Source of the DNA: Novosphingobium pentaromativorans US6-1
GTDB taxonomy: Bacteria > Pseudomonadota > Alphaproteobacteria > Sphingomonadales > Sphingomonadaceae
Assembly: GCF_000767465.1 (NCBI RefSeq)
Contig: NZ_CP009291.1
Span: 3,915,507-3,979,506 of the forward strand
Length of the DNA stretch: 64,000 nt
Direction of reading: 5' to 3'
The notes under the pieces were generated by a model. The model made no database searches. It worked only from the letters and a program-made list of their open reading frames with translations, and was not told the origin of the DNA. Both the position numbers and the translations under genes were made by a program. This document shows, in pieces, positions 1 through 8,838 of the stretch. The number at the start of each line of letters is the position of its first letter. Position 1 is the first letter of the stretch.

Positions 1-834
1 GACGTCGATTCGGCCAAGTTCGACGCCTATGGAGCCAACGCAAAGGGCCTGCGCAGCTGGATCGATCGGCGCGAAGGCCGCGTCCTCGGCGCGGAAGAAG
101 CGCGCATCGTCCGCCGCGCCGATGCAAGCCTGCTGATCAGTCCCCTCGAAGCCGAATTGCTGCTTTCGCGACTGCCGCCGGACCTTGCGGTAAGTGCAAA
201 GGTCCACGCGATGGGCAATGGTCTCGACAGCACGTATTTCGACCCGGCCGTGGTCAAGCCTGAGCCGCGCATCGTGCAGTCGGGCGGTCCCCGCATCATC
301 TTTACCGGGCAAATGGATTACGCGCCCAATGTGGCTGCGGTGCTGCGGGCCATCGACCGCATCATGCCCGCCGTCCGATCGGCTTGCGGACATGCGAGCT
401 TGCATGTCGTGGGGCGCAATCCGGTCGACGCATTGCTAGCGCGCGATGGCGTGAACGGCACGCGGATCTGGGGACGCGTCGACGATATTCGCCCGTGGCT
501 TGCAGGTGCGGATCTCGCGCTGGTGCCGCTGGAGATCGCGCGCGGCGTGCAGAACAAGGTGCTTGAAGCGATGGCGATGGAATTGCCGGTGATTCTCACG
601 CCTGGAGCGGCCAACGGTATCGATGCCGTCAATGGGCGCGACTTTCACATTGCCGATGGCGACGCCGCGATGGCAGGGGCGATCCTTGCCATTTCCCAGA
701 GCGCCGCGCGCAGGCAGGCCAAGGGATCGGCGGCACGCCGTTGGATCGTCGAGAACGCAAGCTGGCCGGCCGCGCTTGCGCGCCTGCCCGAATTCATCGG
801 GCGCTCCGATGCCCGAATGAACGCGGTTGCCTGA
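1..834 (+). CDS. XrtA-associated glycosyltransferase, 5'-truncated
   Basis: Group 1 glycosyltransferase, cut by the left edge of the window: the frame is open from base 1, so the N-terminal acceptor domain is missing. The visible part has the C-terminal GT-B Rossmann half, with the VxNGxD-like turn GNGLDSTYF, the segment IIFTGQMDYAPN and the nucleotide-sugar helix PLEIARGVQNKVLEAMAM carrying the conserved E. This arrangement matches the PEP-CTERM/XrtA-associated sugar transferase family (TIGR03087 type), which adds a sugar to an exopolysaccharide repeat unit on the cytoplasmic side. It ends 1 nt before the exosortase start, so the two are cotranscribed. Family assignment rests on motif memory plus this neighbour. 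Confidence 0.85.
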   Translation, partial: DVDSAKFDAYGANAKGLRSWIDRREGRVLGAEEARIVRRADASLLISPLEAELLLSRLPPDLAVSAKVHAMGNGLDSTYFDPAVVKPEPRIVQSGGPRIIFTGQMDYAPNVAAVLRAIDRIMPAVRSACGHASLHVVGRNPVDALLARDGVNGTRIWGRVDDIRPWLAGADLALVPLEIARGVQNKVLEAMAMELPVILTPGAANGIDAVNGRDFHIADGDAAMAGAILAISQSAARRQAKGSAARRWIVENASWPAALARLPEFIGRSDARMNAVA

Positions 835-835
835 C

Positions 836-2386
836 ATGCGTTCCTTGGCCGCCGATCTCAATTTCGGCGAAAGTCCGATCCCTGAAAGCTGGCGCGGGCC
901 GCTGCTGCGACTGGCGGGAGTCTGGCTCGTTCTGGTCTTCACGTTCGCCAAGGACTGGGCGGCGATGGCGCGTCAGTGGTGGGACATTTCCACATACAAT
1001 CATGTTCTTCTGATCCCGCCGATCCTAGGCTGGCTGGTCTGGCAGCGCTGGGGCGAACTGCGCAAGATTGCGCCACAATGCTGGTGGCCGGGTCTGCTCC
1101 TGTTCGGAGGCGCCGCCTTCATCTGGTTGCTGGGCGCGATATCGGGACTGGACCTTGCGCGCCAGGCCGGGGCTATCGCCATGCTCGGCGCAAGCGTCCC
1201 GCTGCTGCTGGGGCCGCAGGTCAGCGCCGGGTTGCTCTTCCCGCTTTGCTACCTCGCCTTCCTCGTCCCGCTGGGCGAGGAACTGGTGACCATTTTGCAG
1301 ATGATCACTGCCGATATCACCGTTGCGCTCACCCATCTGAGCGGCATCCCGGCGGTCATCGACGGTGTCTTCATCGATACCCCTGCAGGCCTGTTCGAAG
1401 TTGCGGAAGCCTGTTCGGGCGTGAAGTTCCTGATCGCTATGGTCGCGTTCGGTGTGCTGACTGCCAATGTCTGCTTTGTCAGCTGGCCGCGCCGGATCGT
1501 CATGGTCGGGGCCTGTGTGATCGTGCCGATCCTCGCCAATGGCGTAAGGGCATGGGGCACGATCTATGCGGCTCAATGGTTTGGGGCAGAGGTTGCGGCA
1601 GGTTTCGATCACATTGTCTATGGCTGGTTTTTTTTCGCCATCGTGCTGGGGCTCGTGATCCTTGGCGCCTGGCGGTTTTTCGACCGACCGCTGGCAGATC
1701 CGATGATCGATGCCGAAGCGATAGGCCGCAGCAGGCTGGTAGGTCGCCTTTCCGCAATGCAGGTGCGGCCTGCGTTCGCTCTGCTGGGCCTTGTTGCGCT
1801 GATGCTCCTCGCACGTGGCTGGGCCTATGGAGCCGACCGGATTGCCGCGCCCCTGCCGCCGCAAATAGAGCTTCCTGCGGTCTCCGGCTGGACGCGCGCG
1901 GACTATTCGCCGTCGATCTGGTGGGAACCGCAGGCGTCCGGCGCCGATCATCGCCTGCTCGGAAGCTATGTCGACGGCGAGGGGCGCAAGGTCGATGTGT
2001 TCCTGGCGCTCTATGCGTCGCAGGGGGAAGGGCGCGAAGCCGGAGGATTCGGGCAGGGCGCGCTGATGCCGGACAGTGCCTGGGCTTGGCAGAGCCCGGG
2101 CAGGGCCTTCCCGGAGGGCAGGAGCGAGCGACTGCTCGGCGCCGGCAAGGTCGAGCGGCTGGCCGTCACCTGGTATCGCAACGGAAATCTGCTCACAGGC
2201 AGCAACGCGCGCCTCAAGCTGGCCGTGATCGGTAATCATCTTCTCCTGCGGAGACGCCCGACGACCATGCTGATCGTCTCGGCCGAGGATGCGCCCGCCA
2301 AGCCTGCTGCCGATGCCATATCGCGTTTCCTGTCATCCACCGGGCCGCCAGGCGCGTGGATGGACCGCGTCGAACAACTCCGGTAG
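836..2386 (+). CDS. xrtA: Exosortase A fused to EpsI domain
   Basis: 516-residue polytopic membrane protein. The N-terminal two thirds are an exosortase with the expected catalytic triad: Cys193 (EACSGVKF), Arg238 (NGVRAW) and His259 (FDHIVYG). The last ~190 residues are a soluble EpsI-type domain (LPAVSGWTRADYSPSIWWEP onward). Exosortases cleave and transfer PEP-CTERM sorting substrates; the EpsI fusion is usual for the XrtA/exopolysaccharide class. I chose ATG 836; an in-frame TTG at 827 would overlap the upstream stop. No PEP-CTERM substrate protein is visible in this window, so its client must be encoded elsewhere. The neighbours (glycosyltransferase, amidotransferase) make an exopolysaccharide locus. 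Confidence 0.93.
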   Translation: MRSLAADLNFGESPIPESWRGPLLRLAGVWLVLVFTFAKDWAAMARQWWDISTYNHVLLIPPILGWLVWQRWGELRKIAPQCWWPGLLLFGGAAFIWLLGAISGLDLARQAGAIAMLGASVPLLLGPQVSAGLLFPLCYLAFLVPLGEELVTILQMITADITVALTHLSGIPAVIDGVFIDTPAGLFEVAEACSGVKFLIAMVAFGVLTANVCFVSWPRRIVMVGACVIVPILANGVRAWGTIYAAQWFGAEVAAGFDHIVYGWFFFAIVLGLVILGAWRFFDRPLADPMIDAEAIGRSRLVGRLSAMQVRPAFALLGLVALMLLARGWAYGADRIAAPLPPQIELPAVSGWTRADYSPSIWWEPQASGADHRLLGSYVDGEGRKVDVFLALYASQGEGREAGGFGQGALMPDSAWAWQSPGRAFPEGRSERLLGAGKVERLAVTWYRNGNLLTGSNARLKLAVIGNHLLLRRRPTTMLIVSAEDAPAKPAADAISRFLSSTGPPGAWMDRVEQLR

Positions 2387-2398
2387 GTACGCGAGTGC

Positions 2399-4294
2399 AT
2401 GTGCGGCATTGCCGGAATCTATCATCTTGAAACGCCAAAGCCCGTCGACCCCGCCAGGGTCGAGGCGATGTGCGATGCGATGGTCCATCGCGGGCCTGAC
2501 GGGCACGGGGTTTGGACGGCGCCGGGCGTAGGGCTGGGGCATCGACGCCTGTCGATCATCGATCTTGCCGGCTCTCCACAGCCAATGGCTTCCAGCGATG
2601 GCCGCGCGATGCTGGTCTTCAACGGCGAGATCTACAACTACCGCGAGCTGCGCCAGGAACTGCGCAAGACCGGCGCGATGTTCCATACCGACGGCGACAG
2701 CGAGGTCATTCTTGCTGCATGGCAGCGCTGGGGCCCCGAATGCGTCAGCCGCCTGCACGGCATGTTCGCTTTCGCGATCTACGACTGCGAGGCGCGCACG
2801 CTTTTCCTGGCCCGGGACCGACTGGGCGTGAAGCCCCTGTTCATGGCGCCATTGAGCGACGGCAGCCTCGTCTTCGGTTCGGAACTCAAGGCGCTGCTGG
2901 CGCATCCCCTGCTGCGGCGGGATGTCGATCCCTTGGCCGTGGAGGATTACCTGGCCTGGGGCTACGTGCCGGACAGTCGCTCGATGATCAAAGGGGTCAT
3001 GAAGCTGCCCGCGGGCCATTCGCTGCTTCTGCAGCATGGCAAGTCGTTGCCCGCGCCCCGGCAGTACTGGGACGTCTCCTTCGCCGAGCGGCGCAAGGGG
3101 AGGGTTGAGGACCTAGAGGCCGAGTTGCTGCACCTGATGCGGCAGGCGGTGACTTCGCGCATGGTGGCCGACGTCCCGCTCGGGGCATTCCTTTCAGGCG
3201 GCGTCGACAGCTCGAGCGTGGTGGCCCTGATGGCGGAGGCCTCTTCGCAGGCCGTGCGCACCTGTTCCATCGGTTTCGACGTCGCCGCGCTCGACGAGAC
3301 AGCATACGCCAGCCAGGTCGCGGAGCGTTACGGCACCGATCACCAGGCTCGGCAGGTCTCCCCGGACGACTTCGGGATGATCGATACGCTGGCGGGCATG
3401 TTCGACGAGCCATTCGCCGATGCTTCGGCGCTGCCGACTTGGCGGGTGTGCCAGCTTGCACGCGAAAGCGTGACAGTCGCTCTGTCCGGTGACGGCGCGG
3501 ACGAGGCGCTTGCCGGTTATCGCCGGCATCTTTTCCAGCATGGCGAGGATCGCGTTCGCGCGCTTCTGCCGCAATCGGTGCGCGGTCCGGTGTTCGGAAC
3601 GCTGGGTGCGATCTATCCCAAGGCTGACTGGGCGCCGCGGCCCCTGCGGGCAAAGACGACGCTGCTTTCGCTCGCGGGCGATTCCGCCGAGGGCTATGCG
3701 CGTGCGATCGGCTTCACTTCGCCGGAACTGCGCGAAAGCCTCTATTCCCCGGAGTACCTGCGACTTCGCGGGGACTACCGGGCCGAGACACCGCTGCTGG
3801 AACTGATGCGCGGCGCGCCCGCGCGCTCGGGGCTGGACCGCGCGCAATATGCCGACCTCAAGTCGTGGCTTCCGGGGGATATCCTGACCAAGGTCGACCG
3901 CACGAGCATGGCGGTCAGCCTTGAAGCGCGCGAGCCCTTGCTCGATCACCGGTTGATCGAATTCGCCGCCAGCCTGCCCGAATCGATGCGCGTGCGCAGC
4001 GGGCAGGGCAAGTGGCTGATGAAGCGCACGATGCGGCGATTCCTGCCGGACGACATCCTTTATCGCCCCAAGCAGGGCTTCGTGACGCCGATTGCCCAGT
4101 GGTTTCGCGGTCCGCTCGCCCAGGTGGCCCGGGATGCCTGTTCCAGTGCCCAGCTGGCACGAACCGGCTGGTTCGACAGCCGCCGCCTGTCGGGCCTGGT
4201 CGATGCGCATCTGGCGGGAACTTCGGACAATTCCCGGCTGCTCTGGCAGTTGCTGATGCTTGAGAAGGCATTTACCAAGTTGGGTATTGCCTGA
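2399..4294 (+). CDS. XrtA-system asparagine synthase-like amidotransferase
   Basis: 631 residues with the full AsnB layout: N-terminal class II glutamine amidotransferase beginning MCGIAG (catalytic Cys2 after Met removal) and including FNGEIYNY, then an ATP-pyrophosphatase synthase domain with the PP-loop SGGVDSS near residue 265. In exosortase A loci these proteins (TIGR03108 type) are thought to amidate a sugar acid or similar acceptor in the polysaccharide rather than make free asparagine; that role is inferred from context. It starts 12 nt after xrtA. It is the last gene of this block; the remaining XrtA regulatory genes lie at 27-34 kb. Confidence 0.93.
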   Translation: MCGIAGIYHLETPKPVDPARVEAMCDAMVHRGPDGHGVWTAPGVGLGHRRLSIIDLAGSPQPMASSDGRAMLVFNGEIYNYRELRQELRKTGAMFHTDGDSEVILAAWQRWGPECVSRLHGMFAFAIYDCEARTLFLARDRLGVKPLFMAPLSDGSLVFGSELKALLAHPLLRRDVDPLAVEDYLAWGYVPDSRSMIKGVMKLPAGHSLLLQHGKSLPAPRQYWDVSFAERRKGRVEDLEAELLHLMRQAVTSRMVADVPLGAFLSGGVDSSSVVALMAEASSQAVRTCSIGFDVAALDETAYASQVAERYGTDHQARQVSPDDFGMIDTLAGMFDEPFADASALPTWRVCQLARESVTVALSGDGADEALAGYRRHLFQHGEDRVRALLPQSVRGPVFGTLGAIYPKADWAPRPLRAKTTLLSLAGDSAEGYARAIGFTSPELRESLYSPEYLRLRGDYRAETPLLELMRGAPARSGLDRAQYADLKSWLPGDILTKVDRTSMAVSLEAREPLLDHRLIEFAASLPESMRVRSGQGKWLMKRTMRRFLPDDILYRPKQGFVTPIAQWFRGPLAQVARDACSSAQLARTGWFDSRRLSGLVDAHLAGTSDNSRLLWQLLMLEKAFTKLGIA

Positions 4295-4416
4295 ACCCGC
4301 CTGCGTGCTGGACGAAACGGTGTATTCCTGCCTGTGTAAAAGCCGGGAATTAACTACACCCAATCTTAGGACATTTACTCTAGGCCATCCCTGAGAAGCG
4401 TCATCGAAGGACGTGT

Positions 4417-4527
4417 ATGAAGGTCAAGGTCTACGATTTTCGGGCGGAAAAAGCGGGCGATTCCCGCAGCGCTGACGCGTATCTGCCGTCCGTTGATGCG
4501 TCGGCACCAAGGGTGAGGCCGAAATGA
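4417..4527 (+). CDS. 36-residue ORF coupled to the CHASE2-EAL gene
   Basis: Short ORF (MKVKVYDFRAEKAGD... ending RVRPK) with a good Shine-Dalgarno (GAAGGA about 8 nt upstream of ATG 4417). Its TGA (4525-4527) overlaps the ATG of the next gene as ATGA, the classic layout for translational coupling. It has no signal peptide or membrane segment, and is hydrophilic and basic at the end. I do not recognise a family. It may be a genuine small protein or a leader that gates translation of the phosphodiesterase. Confidence 0.5.
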   Translation: MKVKVYDFRAEKAGDSRSADAYLPSVDASAPRVRPK

Positions 4528-6827
4528 CCGATCTCAAGGCCCGTTTCCGCAAGTTCTGGAGCAATGCCCGCTTCCGCATCGTCTTCTGGGCGACGCTGAC
4601 CGGCGTTCTGTGCGGCGTTTCGGGTGTCGGCCTGCCGGTCGAGGATGTGATTGGCAGTATACGCGATTATTTACGGCGCCATCCCTCGAACGGCGAAATT
4701 GCGCTCGTTCTCCAAGACAGTCGAACGCTCGACGAGCTTGGTGCCATTGATGTGACTAGGGCTGAAGACGCCAAAGTGACCGCAGCGCTCTTCGCGGCTG
4801 GCGCAAAGCGCGTTTTCTTCGATCGTGGGTTGCGTTACGACGATTCTGACAACGGTAATAAGCAATTCGTCGATGTGCTGAAGAAGCACCCCGGGCAGGT
4901 CTTTCTCAGTGCCATGCCCAGCAGCGACGGCGCAGGCGGTAATCACGCAAGCGTTTTGCCGTCCGTGACTTTCAGGGAGAATGCCAAGGTGGTGTCCGCC
5001 CTGGCCTTGCATCATCCCTTCAACCTCAATGTAAGTTGGCCGTATTCGTCGAATAGTGCGATTGGGGTAATTCCTAGTTTGCCGGCTGCAATCGCAGGGG
5101 TGGAGCAAGGGCCCGATCTCCTTTTTCAGCCCGACTATTCGATCGACTATCGGACAATACCCACCAGCAGCTACATAGATGTGCTTCGCGGAGACTTCGA
5201 GAAATCGAACGTCGCCGGGAAGGATGTCATCATTGCACCCGGGTCGATCGCATATAACGACATTCATCCGTTGCCCGGCGGGCAGGGGTACGCACCAGGC
5301 GGCTATTTCCATGCTATCGCGGCTGAGACACTAAAGCGCGGATTGCCGATGGATGTGGGCTGGATTCCACCATTCCTGCTTGTTTGCGCCATTGTGATTT
5401 CCGGCTTTGGACGTGGTCGCGTCTTCGACGTTTATCGCTTTTCGGGTCTAGCGCTGGTCCTGATCGCGGCGCCATTTGTGCTGAATTATGTAAACATCAA
5501 AGTGGATATATTTCCTGCGCTTGCCGTTGCCGCCGTGGCGGTCTTCCGCATGCGTAACCTCGATCGCGTGGAGGTCGCGGGCGAGACCAATGCGGGCTCG
5601 GGGCTCCCGAGTGTGCAGGCACTGCGCAATTTCGACGCGATGTCGACCAAGATCCTGGTTGCTCTGAAGATACGCAATTACGGAGCCATAATCGGCAGCT
5701 TTGCCGAGCACGTGGAGGCGCAAGTCGCGCATGAAATCGTGCGGCGTATCCGCATCAGCGATCACGACGTGACCGTCTATCATGAAAGCGGCATGTTCCT
5801 GTGGCTGTCGAACATCCGCAGCACTTTCGATCTTTTCGAAAACCTCGAAGGCCTGCATCGCATCGTTCAGAACGGCATCCAGGTCAGCGGCATGGATATC
5901 GATCTCTCCTTCAACTGCGGCATCGATTCCGAGTTCGACCGGACGGTCTCCAGCCGCGTCGCAAGCGCGATGCAGTCGGCAGAGGAAGCGGTTCGCAACG
6001 ACGAACTCGTCTATCAGCACGATAGCCGCCGTCATGAGGCGCAGTGGGAACTTTCGCTTCTGACCCAGCTCGATCGCGCTATCGACAATGGCGAAGTCTG
6101 GGTCGCCTATCAGCCCAAGCTCGACGTGAAGTCCAATCGCATTGCCGGTGCTGAGGCGTTGGTGCGCTGGACGCACCCGGAACGTGGACCGATCAGCCCG
6201 GACAAGTTCATCCGCATTGCCGAGGAATTCCACCGGATCGAACGCATAACCCGCTTCGTCGTCAACGAAGCGGTGCGTTCTGCCGTCAACCTCGCGCGGC
6301 TGGGCTACGACTTCTCGATGTCGGTCAACATTTCGGCGCAATTGCTGCGCAATCCGGGCCTTCCGGGAATGATTTCAGAGATTCTCGCCGCGCACGGTCT
6401 GCCGCCGGAGAAGCTGGTCCTGGAAATCACCGAGACCGATCGTCTCGATCGCAGTTCGCGAACGTTCCAGATGCTCCAGCGCCTGGTCCAGTCCGGGCTG
6501 CGCTTGTCGATCGATGATTTCGGCACGGGCAATGCGACGATCGACTACTTGCGCTACCTCCCGGCCGCAGAGGTTAAGATCGACAAGGTCTTCATCCAGG
6601 CCATGGAAGCGAACAAGGAGGACTACCTGCTCGTCCAGTCGATCATCGAAATGGCCCATTCACTCGATCGCATTGTCGTTGCTGAAGGGGTGGAAACCGG
6701 GACCGCGCTCGAGATTCTCAAGGGCATGGGATGCGACACCATCCAGGGCTACTACGTCAGTCGTCCGGTGCCATTTCCTGATCTGATCGATAATATCGAA
6801 AGGAAGCAGGCCCGAATGAATGGTTAA
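4524..6827 (+). CDS. CHASE2-EAL c-di-GMP phosphodiesterase
   Basis: 767 residues. An N-terminal membrane segment (about residues 17-36) is followed by a ~240-residue extracytoplasmic CHASE2 sensor (FDRGLRYDDSD, IIAPGSIAYNDIHPLPGG), then three closely spaced membrane helices (about 277-350), a degenerate GGDEF-like region with no GGDEF motif, and a C-terminal EAL domain. The EAL domain retains the metal and catalytic residues: AEALVRW, VNIS, LEITET, IDDFGTG, KIDK, AEGVET and QGYY. It should therefore hydrolyse c-di-GMP, probably sensing an envelope or periplasmic signal. Its place just after exopolysaccharide genes suggests control of polymer synthesis or sessility (inference). Confidence 0.93.
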   Translation: MTDLKARFRKFWSNARFRIVFWATLTGVLCGVSGVGLPVEDVIGSIRDYLRRHPSNGEIALVLQDSRTLDELGAIDVTRAEDAKVTAALFAAGAKRVFFDRGLRYDDSDNGNKQFVDVLKKHPGQVFLSAMPSSDGAGGNHASVLPSVTFRENAKVVSALALHHPFNLNVSWPYSSNSAIGVIPSLPAAIAGVEQGPDLLFQPDYSIDYRTIPTSSYIDVLRGDFEKSNVAGKDVIIAPGSIAYNDIHPLPGGQGYAPGGYFHAIAAETLKRGLPMDVGWIPPFLLVCAIVISGFGRGRVFDVYRFSGLALVLIAAPFVLNYVNIKVDIFPALAVAAVAVFRMRNLDRVEVAGETNAGSGLPSVQALRNFDAMSTKILVALKIRNYGAIIGSFAEHVEAQVAHEIVRRIRISDHDVTVYHESGMFLWLSNIRSTFDLFENLEGLHRIVQNGIQVSGMDIDLSFNCGIDSEFDRTVSSRVASAMQSAEEAVRNDELVYQHDSRRHEAQWELSLLTQLDRAIDNGEVWVAYQPKLDVKSNRIAGAEALVRWTHPERGPISPDKFIRIAEEFHRIERITRFVVNEAVRSAVNLARLGYDFSMSVNISAQLLRNPGLPGMISEILAAHGLPPEKLVLEITETDRLDRSSRTFQMLQRLVQSGLRLSIDDFGTGNATIDYLRYLPAAEVKIDKVFIQAMEANKEDYLLVQSIIEMAHSLDRIVVAEGVETGTALEILKGMGCDTIQGYYVSRPVPFPDLIDNIERKQARMNG

Positions 6828-6834
6828 AAAAGTC

Positions 6835-6863
6835 TTGCTGACATCTTAACTCATTGTTATCCA
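6835..6863 (+). promoter_or_regulatory. Weak candidate promoter
   Basis: TTGCTG (6835-6840) and TATCCA (6858-6863) are 17 nt apart, just after the EAL stop and ahead of the 11-codon ORF. Each hexamer matches the sigma-70 consensus at only three positions, so this is tentative. Confidence 0.2.
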
Positions 6864-6908
6864 TATGGGCAGCCGCAAAAAACGCGGCGGTTCACATGGG
6901 GAAATACA

Positions 6909-6944
6909 ATGTACAGCTGGCTTTGGGGCGGCTTCGGTCGCTAA
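6909..6944 (+). CDS. Possible 11-residue peptide MYSWLWGGFGR
   Basis: Tiny ORF in the 420-bp gap after the phosphodiesterase, with a GGGG Shine-Dalgarno 7 nt before ATG, preceded by a small hairpin (CCGC-A6-GCGG-like) and followed 130 nt later by a rho-independent terminator. It is aromatic and glycine-rich. It may be a leader peptide or part of a small RNA; coding is unproven. Confidence 0.25.
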   Translation: MYSWLWGGFGR

Positions 6945-7071
6945 AAATCGGACAGTCAGCGACCTCTTCGGGAGTAAATGTCTCGGCAGGTCGCGGCGTC
7001 TTTCGATACCGGTTTCTCAGCATTTATCGCTCTGAATCAGGTATTTAACGGATATATTTAAATCCGTGACG

Positions 7072-7105
7072 AAGCGCTCTGGCCGCGTTGGCTCAGGGCG
7101 CTTTT
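7072..7105 (+). terminator. Rho-independent terminator
   Basis: Ten-base-pair stem AAGCGCTCTG / CAGGGCGCTT (one G-T wobble) with a 12-nt loop, followed by TTTT. It ends whatever is transcribed rightward from the EAL gene or the small unit after it. A second small stem (ACGGAT/ATCCGT) lies about 20 nt upstream. Confidence 0.7.
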
Positions 7106-7199
7106 GATATTTGGGCTTTGGCTGGGCGCGTCTCGCGCGATGCTCGCAGGACCTGGCTGATGACCCGATCCTTGCGACTCACATGTGTCCCGATTCGGG

Positions 7200-7249
7200 A
7201 TTCGTTAACGAATTGAAGAGGTCGAACGGTCGAATTCGTTAACGAATTC
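7200..7249. repeat. Two perfect palindromes sharing ATTCGTTAACGAAT
   Basis: 7200-7213 is a 14-bp perfect palindrome (ATTCGTTAACGAAT). 7232-7249 is an 18-bp perfect palindrome (GAATTCGTTAACGAATTC) with the same core. Their centres are 34 bp apart, and the second overlaps the zapE stop codon. They sit between convergent genes, where operators are not expected. Confidence 0.85.
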
Positions 7250-8363
7250 AGCTTTCGCCATGGCCGAGCGCAAGATAATCCGCGCTCTGCATTTCGTTAA
7301 GACGGCTGACCGTGCGCTCGAATTCGAAGCGGCCGGAGCCGGCTTCGTAAAGCTCCTCGGGAGCGGCGTCGGCAGCGACGATCAGCTTGACCTTGTTTTC
7401 ATACAGCGCATCGATCAGCGTCACGAACCGGGCGGCTTCGTTGCGACGGTCCGGCCCCATTTTCGGGATGCCGACGACGATCACCGTGTGATAGGCGCGG
7501 GCAATGGCAAGATAGTCGGACGCGCCGCGTGCTTCGCTGCACAGCCGTTTGAAACTGAACACGCCGACACCCTTCAGGCTCTTGGGCACGAAAAGAGTGC
7601 GACCACCACCAACGTCGATCTCGGTCGAAGGCACGTGCTCGGCATCTTCGGGCGGATAGTCCGTCAGGCGATAGAAGGCCTCGCGTGCCTGCTGCGTCGT
7701 CGGTTCACCGAGCGGCATGTGCCAGGTCGGCATGCCGCCCAGACGGGCCAGCCGATAGTCGGTGGGGCCATTCAACGTCATCACGTCCAGTTCCTGCTCG
7801 ATCAGATCGATGAAGGGCAGGAAGTGTTCGCGGTTCAGGCCGTCCTTGTAGAGCTGAGATGGGGCCCGGTTGGACGTGGTGACGATCGTCACGCCTTCGT
7901 TCACGATCAGATGCGTAAACAGGCGGCTCATGATCATGGCGTCGGCGGAATTGTTGACGACCATCTCGTCGAAGGCGAGGCACTGGACGTTGCGTGCGAT
8001 CTGGGCTGCGACCGGCGGGATCGGATCGCCGGTTTCATTCTTTCGTTCGTCGCGCAGCAGGGCGTGCACATCGAGCATGAAGGCATGGAAGTGGACGCGC
8101 TTTTTCTCGGTAATGTCGAGCGTCTGGTGGAACAGGTCCATCAGCATCGACTTTCCGCGGCCGACGCCGCCCCACATATACACACCGCGCGGGGGCAGGG
8201 GCTTCTTGCCGAGCAGGCGTCCGATCAGGCCCGTGGACGAGCGTGCCTTGTACATCTCTCGCTGGAGGCGATCGAGGCGTTCGGCAGCCGCTGCCTGCTC
8301 CGGGTCGACACGGAGTTCGCCCGTGGCGACGAGCGCCTCGTAACGGTTCAGCATGCCGGTCAT
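7248..8363 (-). CDS. zapE: ZapE/AFG1-family ATPase
   Basis: 371-residue AAA-type ATPase of the ZapE/AFG1 (LACE1) family, associated with the Z-ring and, in mitochondria, with protein quality control. Walker A is GGVGRGKS near residue 66; the sensor-1 region is TSNRAPSQLYKDGLNR. The Walker B segment reads LAFDEMVVNNSADAMIMSRLF, where the classic sequence is close to [20 protein letters not shown], so the DE pair is kept but the flank differs. The start overlaps the thioesterase stop by 4 nt, so the two are translated together. Full length for the family. Confidence 0.93.
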   Translation of the reverse strand: MTGMLNRYEALVATGELRVDPEQAAAAERLDRLQREMYKARSSTGLIGRLLGKKPLPPRGVYMWGGVGRGKSMLMDLFHQTLDITEKKRVHFHAFMLDVHALLRDERKNETGDPIPPVAAQIARNVQCLAFDEMVVNNSADAMIMSRLFTHLIVNEGVTIVTTSNRAPSQLYKDGLNREHFLPFIDLIEQELDVMTLNGPTDYRLARLGGMPTWHMPLGEPTTQQAREAFYRLTDYPPEDAEHVPSTEIDVGGGRTLFVPKSLKGVGVFSFKRLCSEARGASDYLAIARAYHTVIVVGIPKMGPDRRNEAARFVTLIDALYENKVKLIVAADAAPEELYEAGSGRFEFERTVSRLNEMQSADYLALGHGES

Positions 8364-8818
8364 CGCGCAGACGGTTTCCGCAAGGTGCCCATGTAGGAAG
8401 CGATCAGTTCGCCGTCCTGTTCAAGATTTCCGCGAAGGAAGAACAGGCGGCCGGTTTCCTTCATGACTTCGCAGATCGCATCCAGCGGGGCACCGAGGCG
8501 TCCGCTGCCCACGAACTGCGTGGACAGGTCCAGCGTTACGGAGGCAGCGGCATTGCCGCCGACCACCTGGTGAACGGTTGCGAACAGGGAAATATCGATC
8601 AGCCCGAGGATCACGGCGCCGTGGAGCGCGCCGTGCAGGTTTGCATGCCTGGTCGTGGTGTTGCGCATGCGCAGCCGCGCCGCCCGGTCGCCTTCCTGTC
8701 GCAAAAGCATCTTGCCCATCACAACAGGGTTGAAGCGATCCTGGTCGGCCATGTCCCACGTATGCCAGCCCGGGTTTTCCGGATCGGGCTCGTGGATGAA
8801 TGCGCTGGTAGGTTCCAC
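8360..8818 (-). CDS. PaaI-type hotdog-fold thioesterase
   Basis: 152 residues. The pattern ANLHGALHGAVILGLIDISLFATV followed by TLDLSTQFVGSGRLGAPL is the hotdog fold of PaaI/YigI-like acyl-CoA thioesterases: HG(A/G) at the active-site helix, then the β-strand that lines the acyl pocket. The usual catalytic Asp of the helix is represented by the D of GLIDIS. Substrate cannot be told from sequence. It lies between sdhB (20 nt upstream) and zapE (4-nt overlap) in one minus-strand operon. Confidence 0.85.
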   Translation of the reverse strand: MEPTSAFIHEPDPENPGWHTWDMADQDRFNPVVMGKMLLRQEGDRAARLRMRNTTTRHANLHGALHGAVILGLIDISLFATVHQVVGGNAAASVTLDLSTQFVGSGRLGAPLDAICEVMKETGRLFFLRGNLEQDGELIASYMGTLRKPSAR

Positions 8819-8838
8819 CTCGGCTCAGACCGCGAGGA

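Noticed and set aside
6854..7048. 64-residue ORF across the post-EAL gap
   Set aside because: No ribosome site and a composition typical of non-coding sequence; the 11-codon ORF has the better signal.
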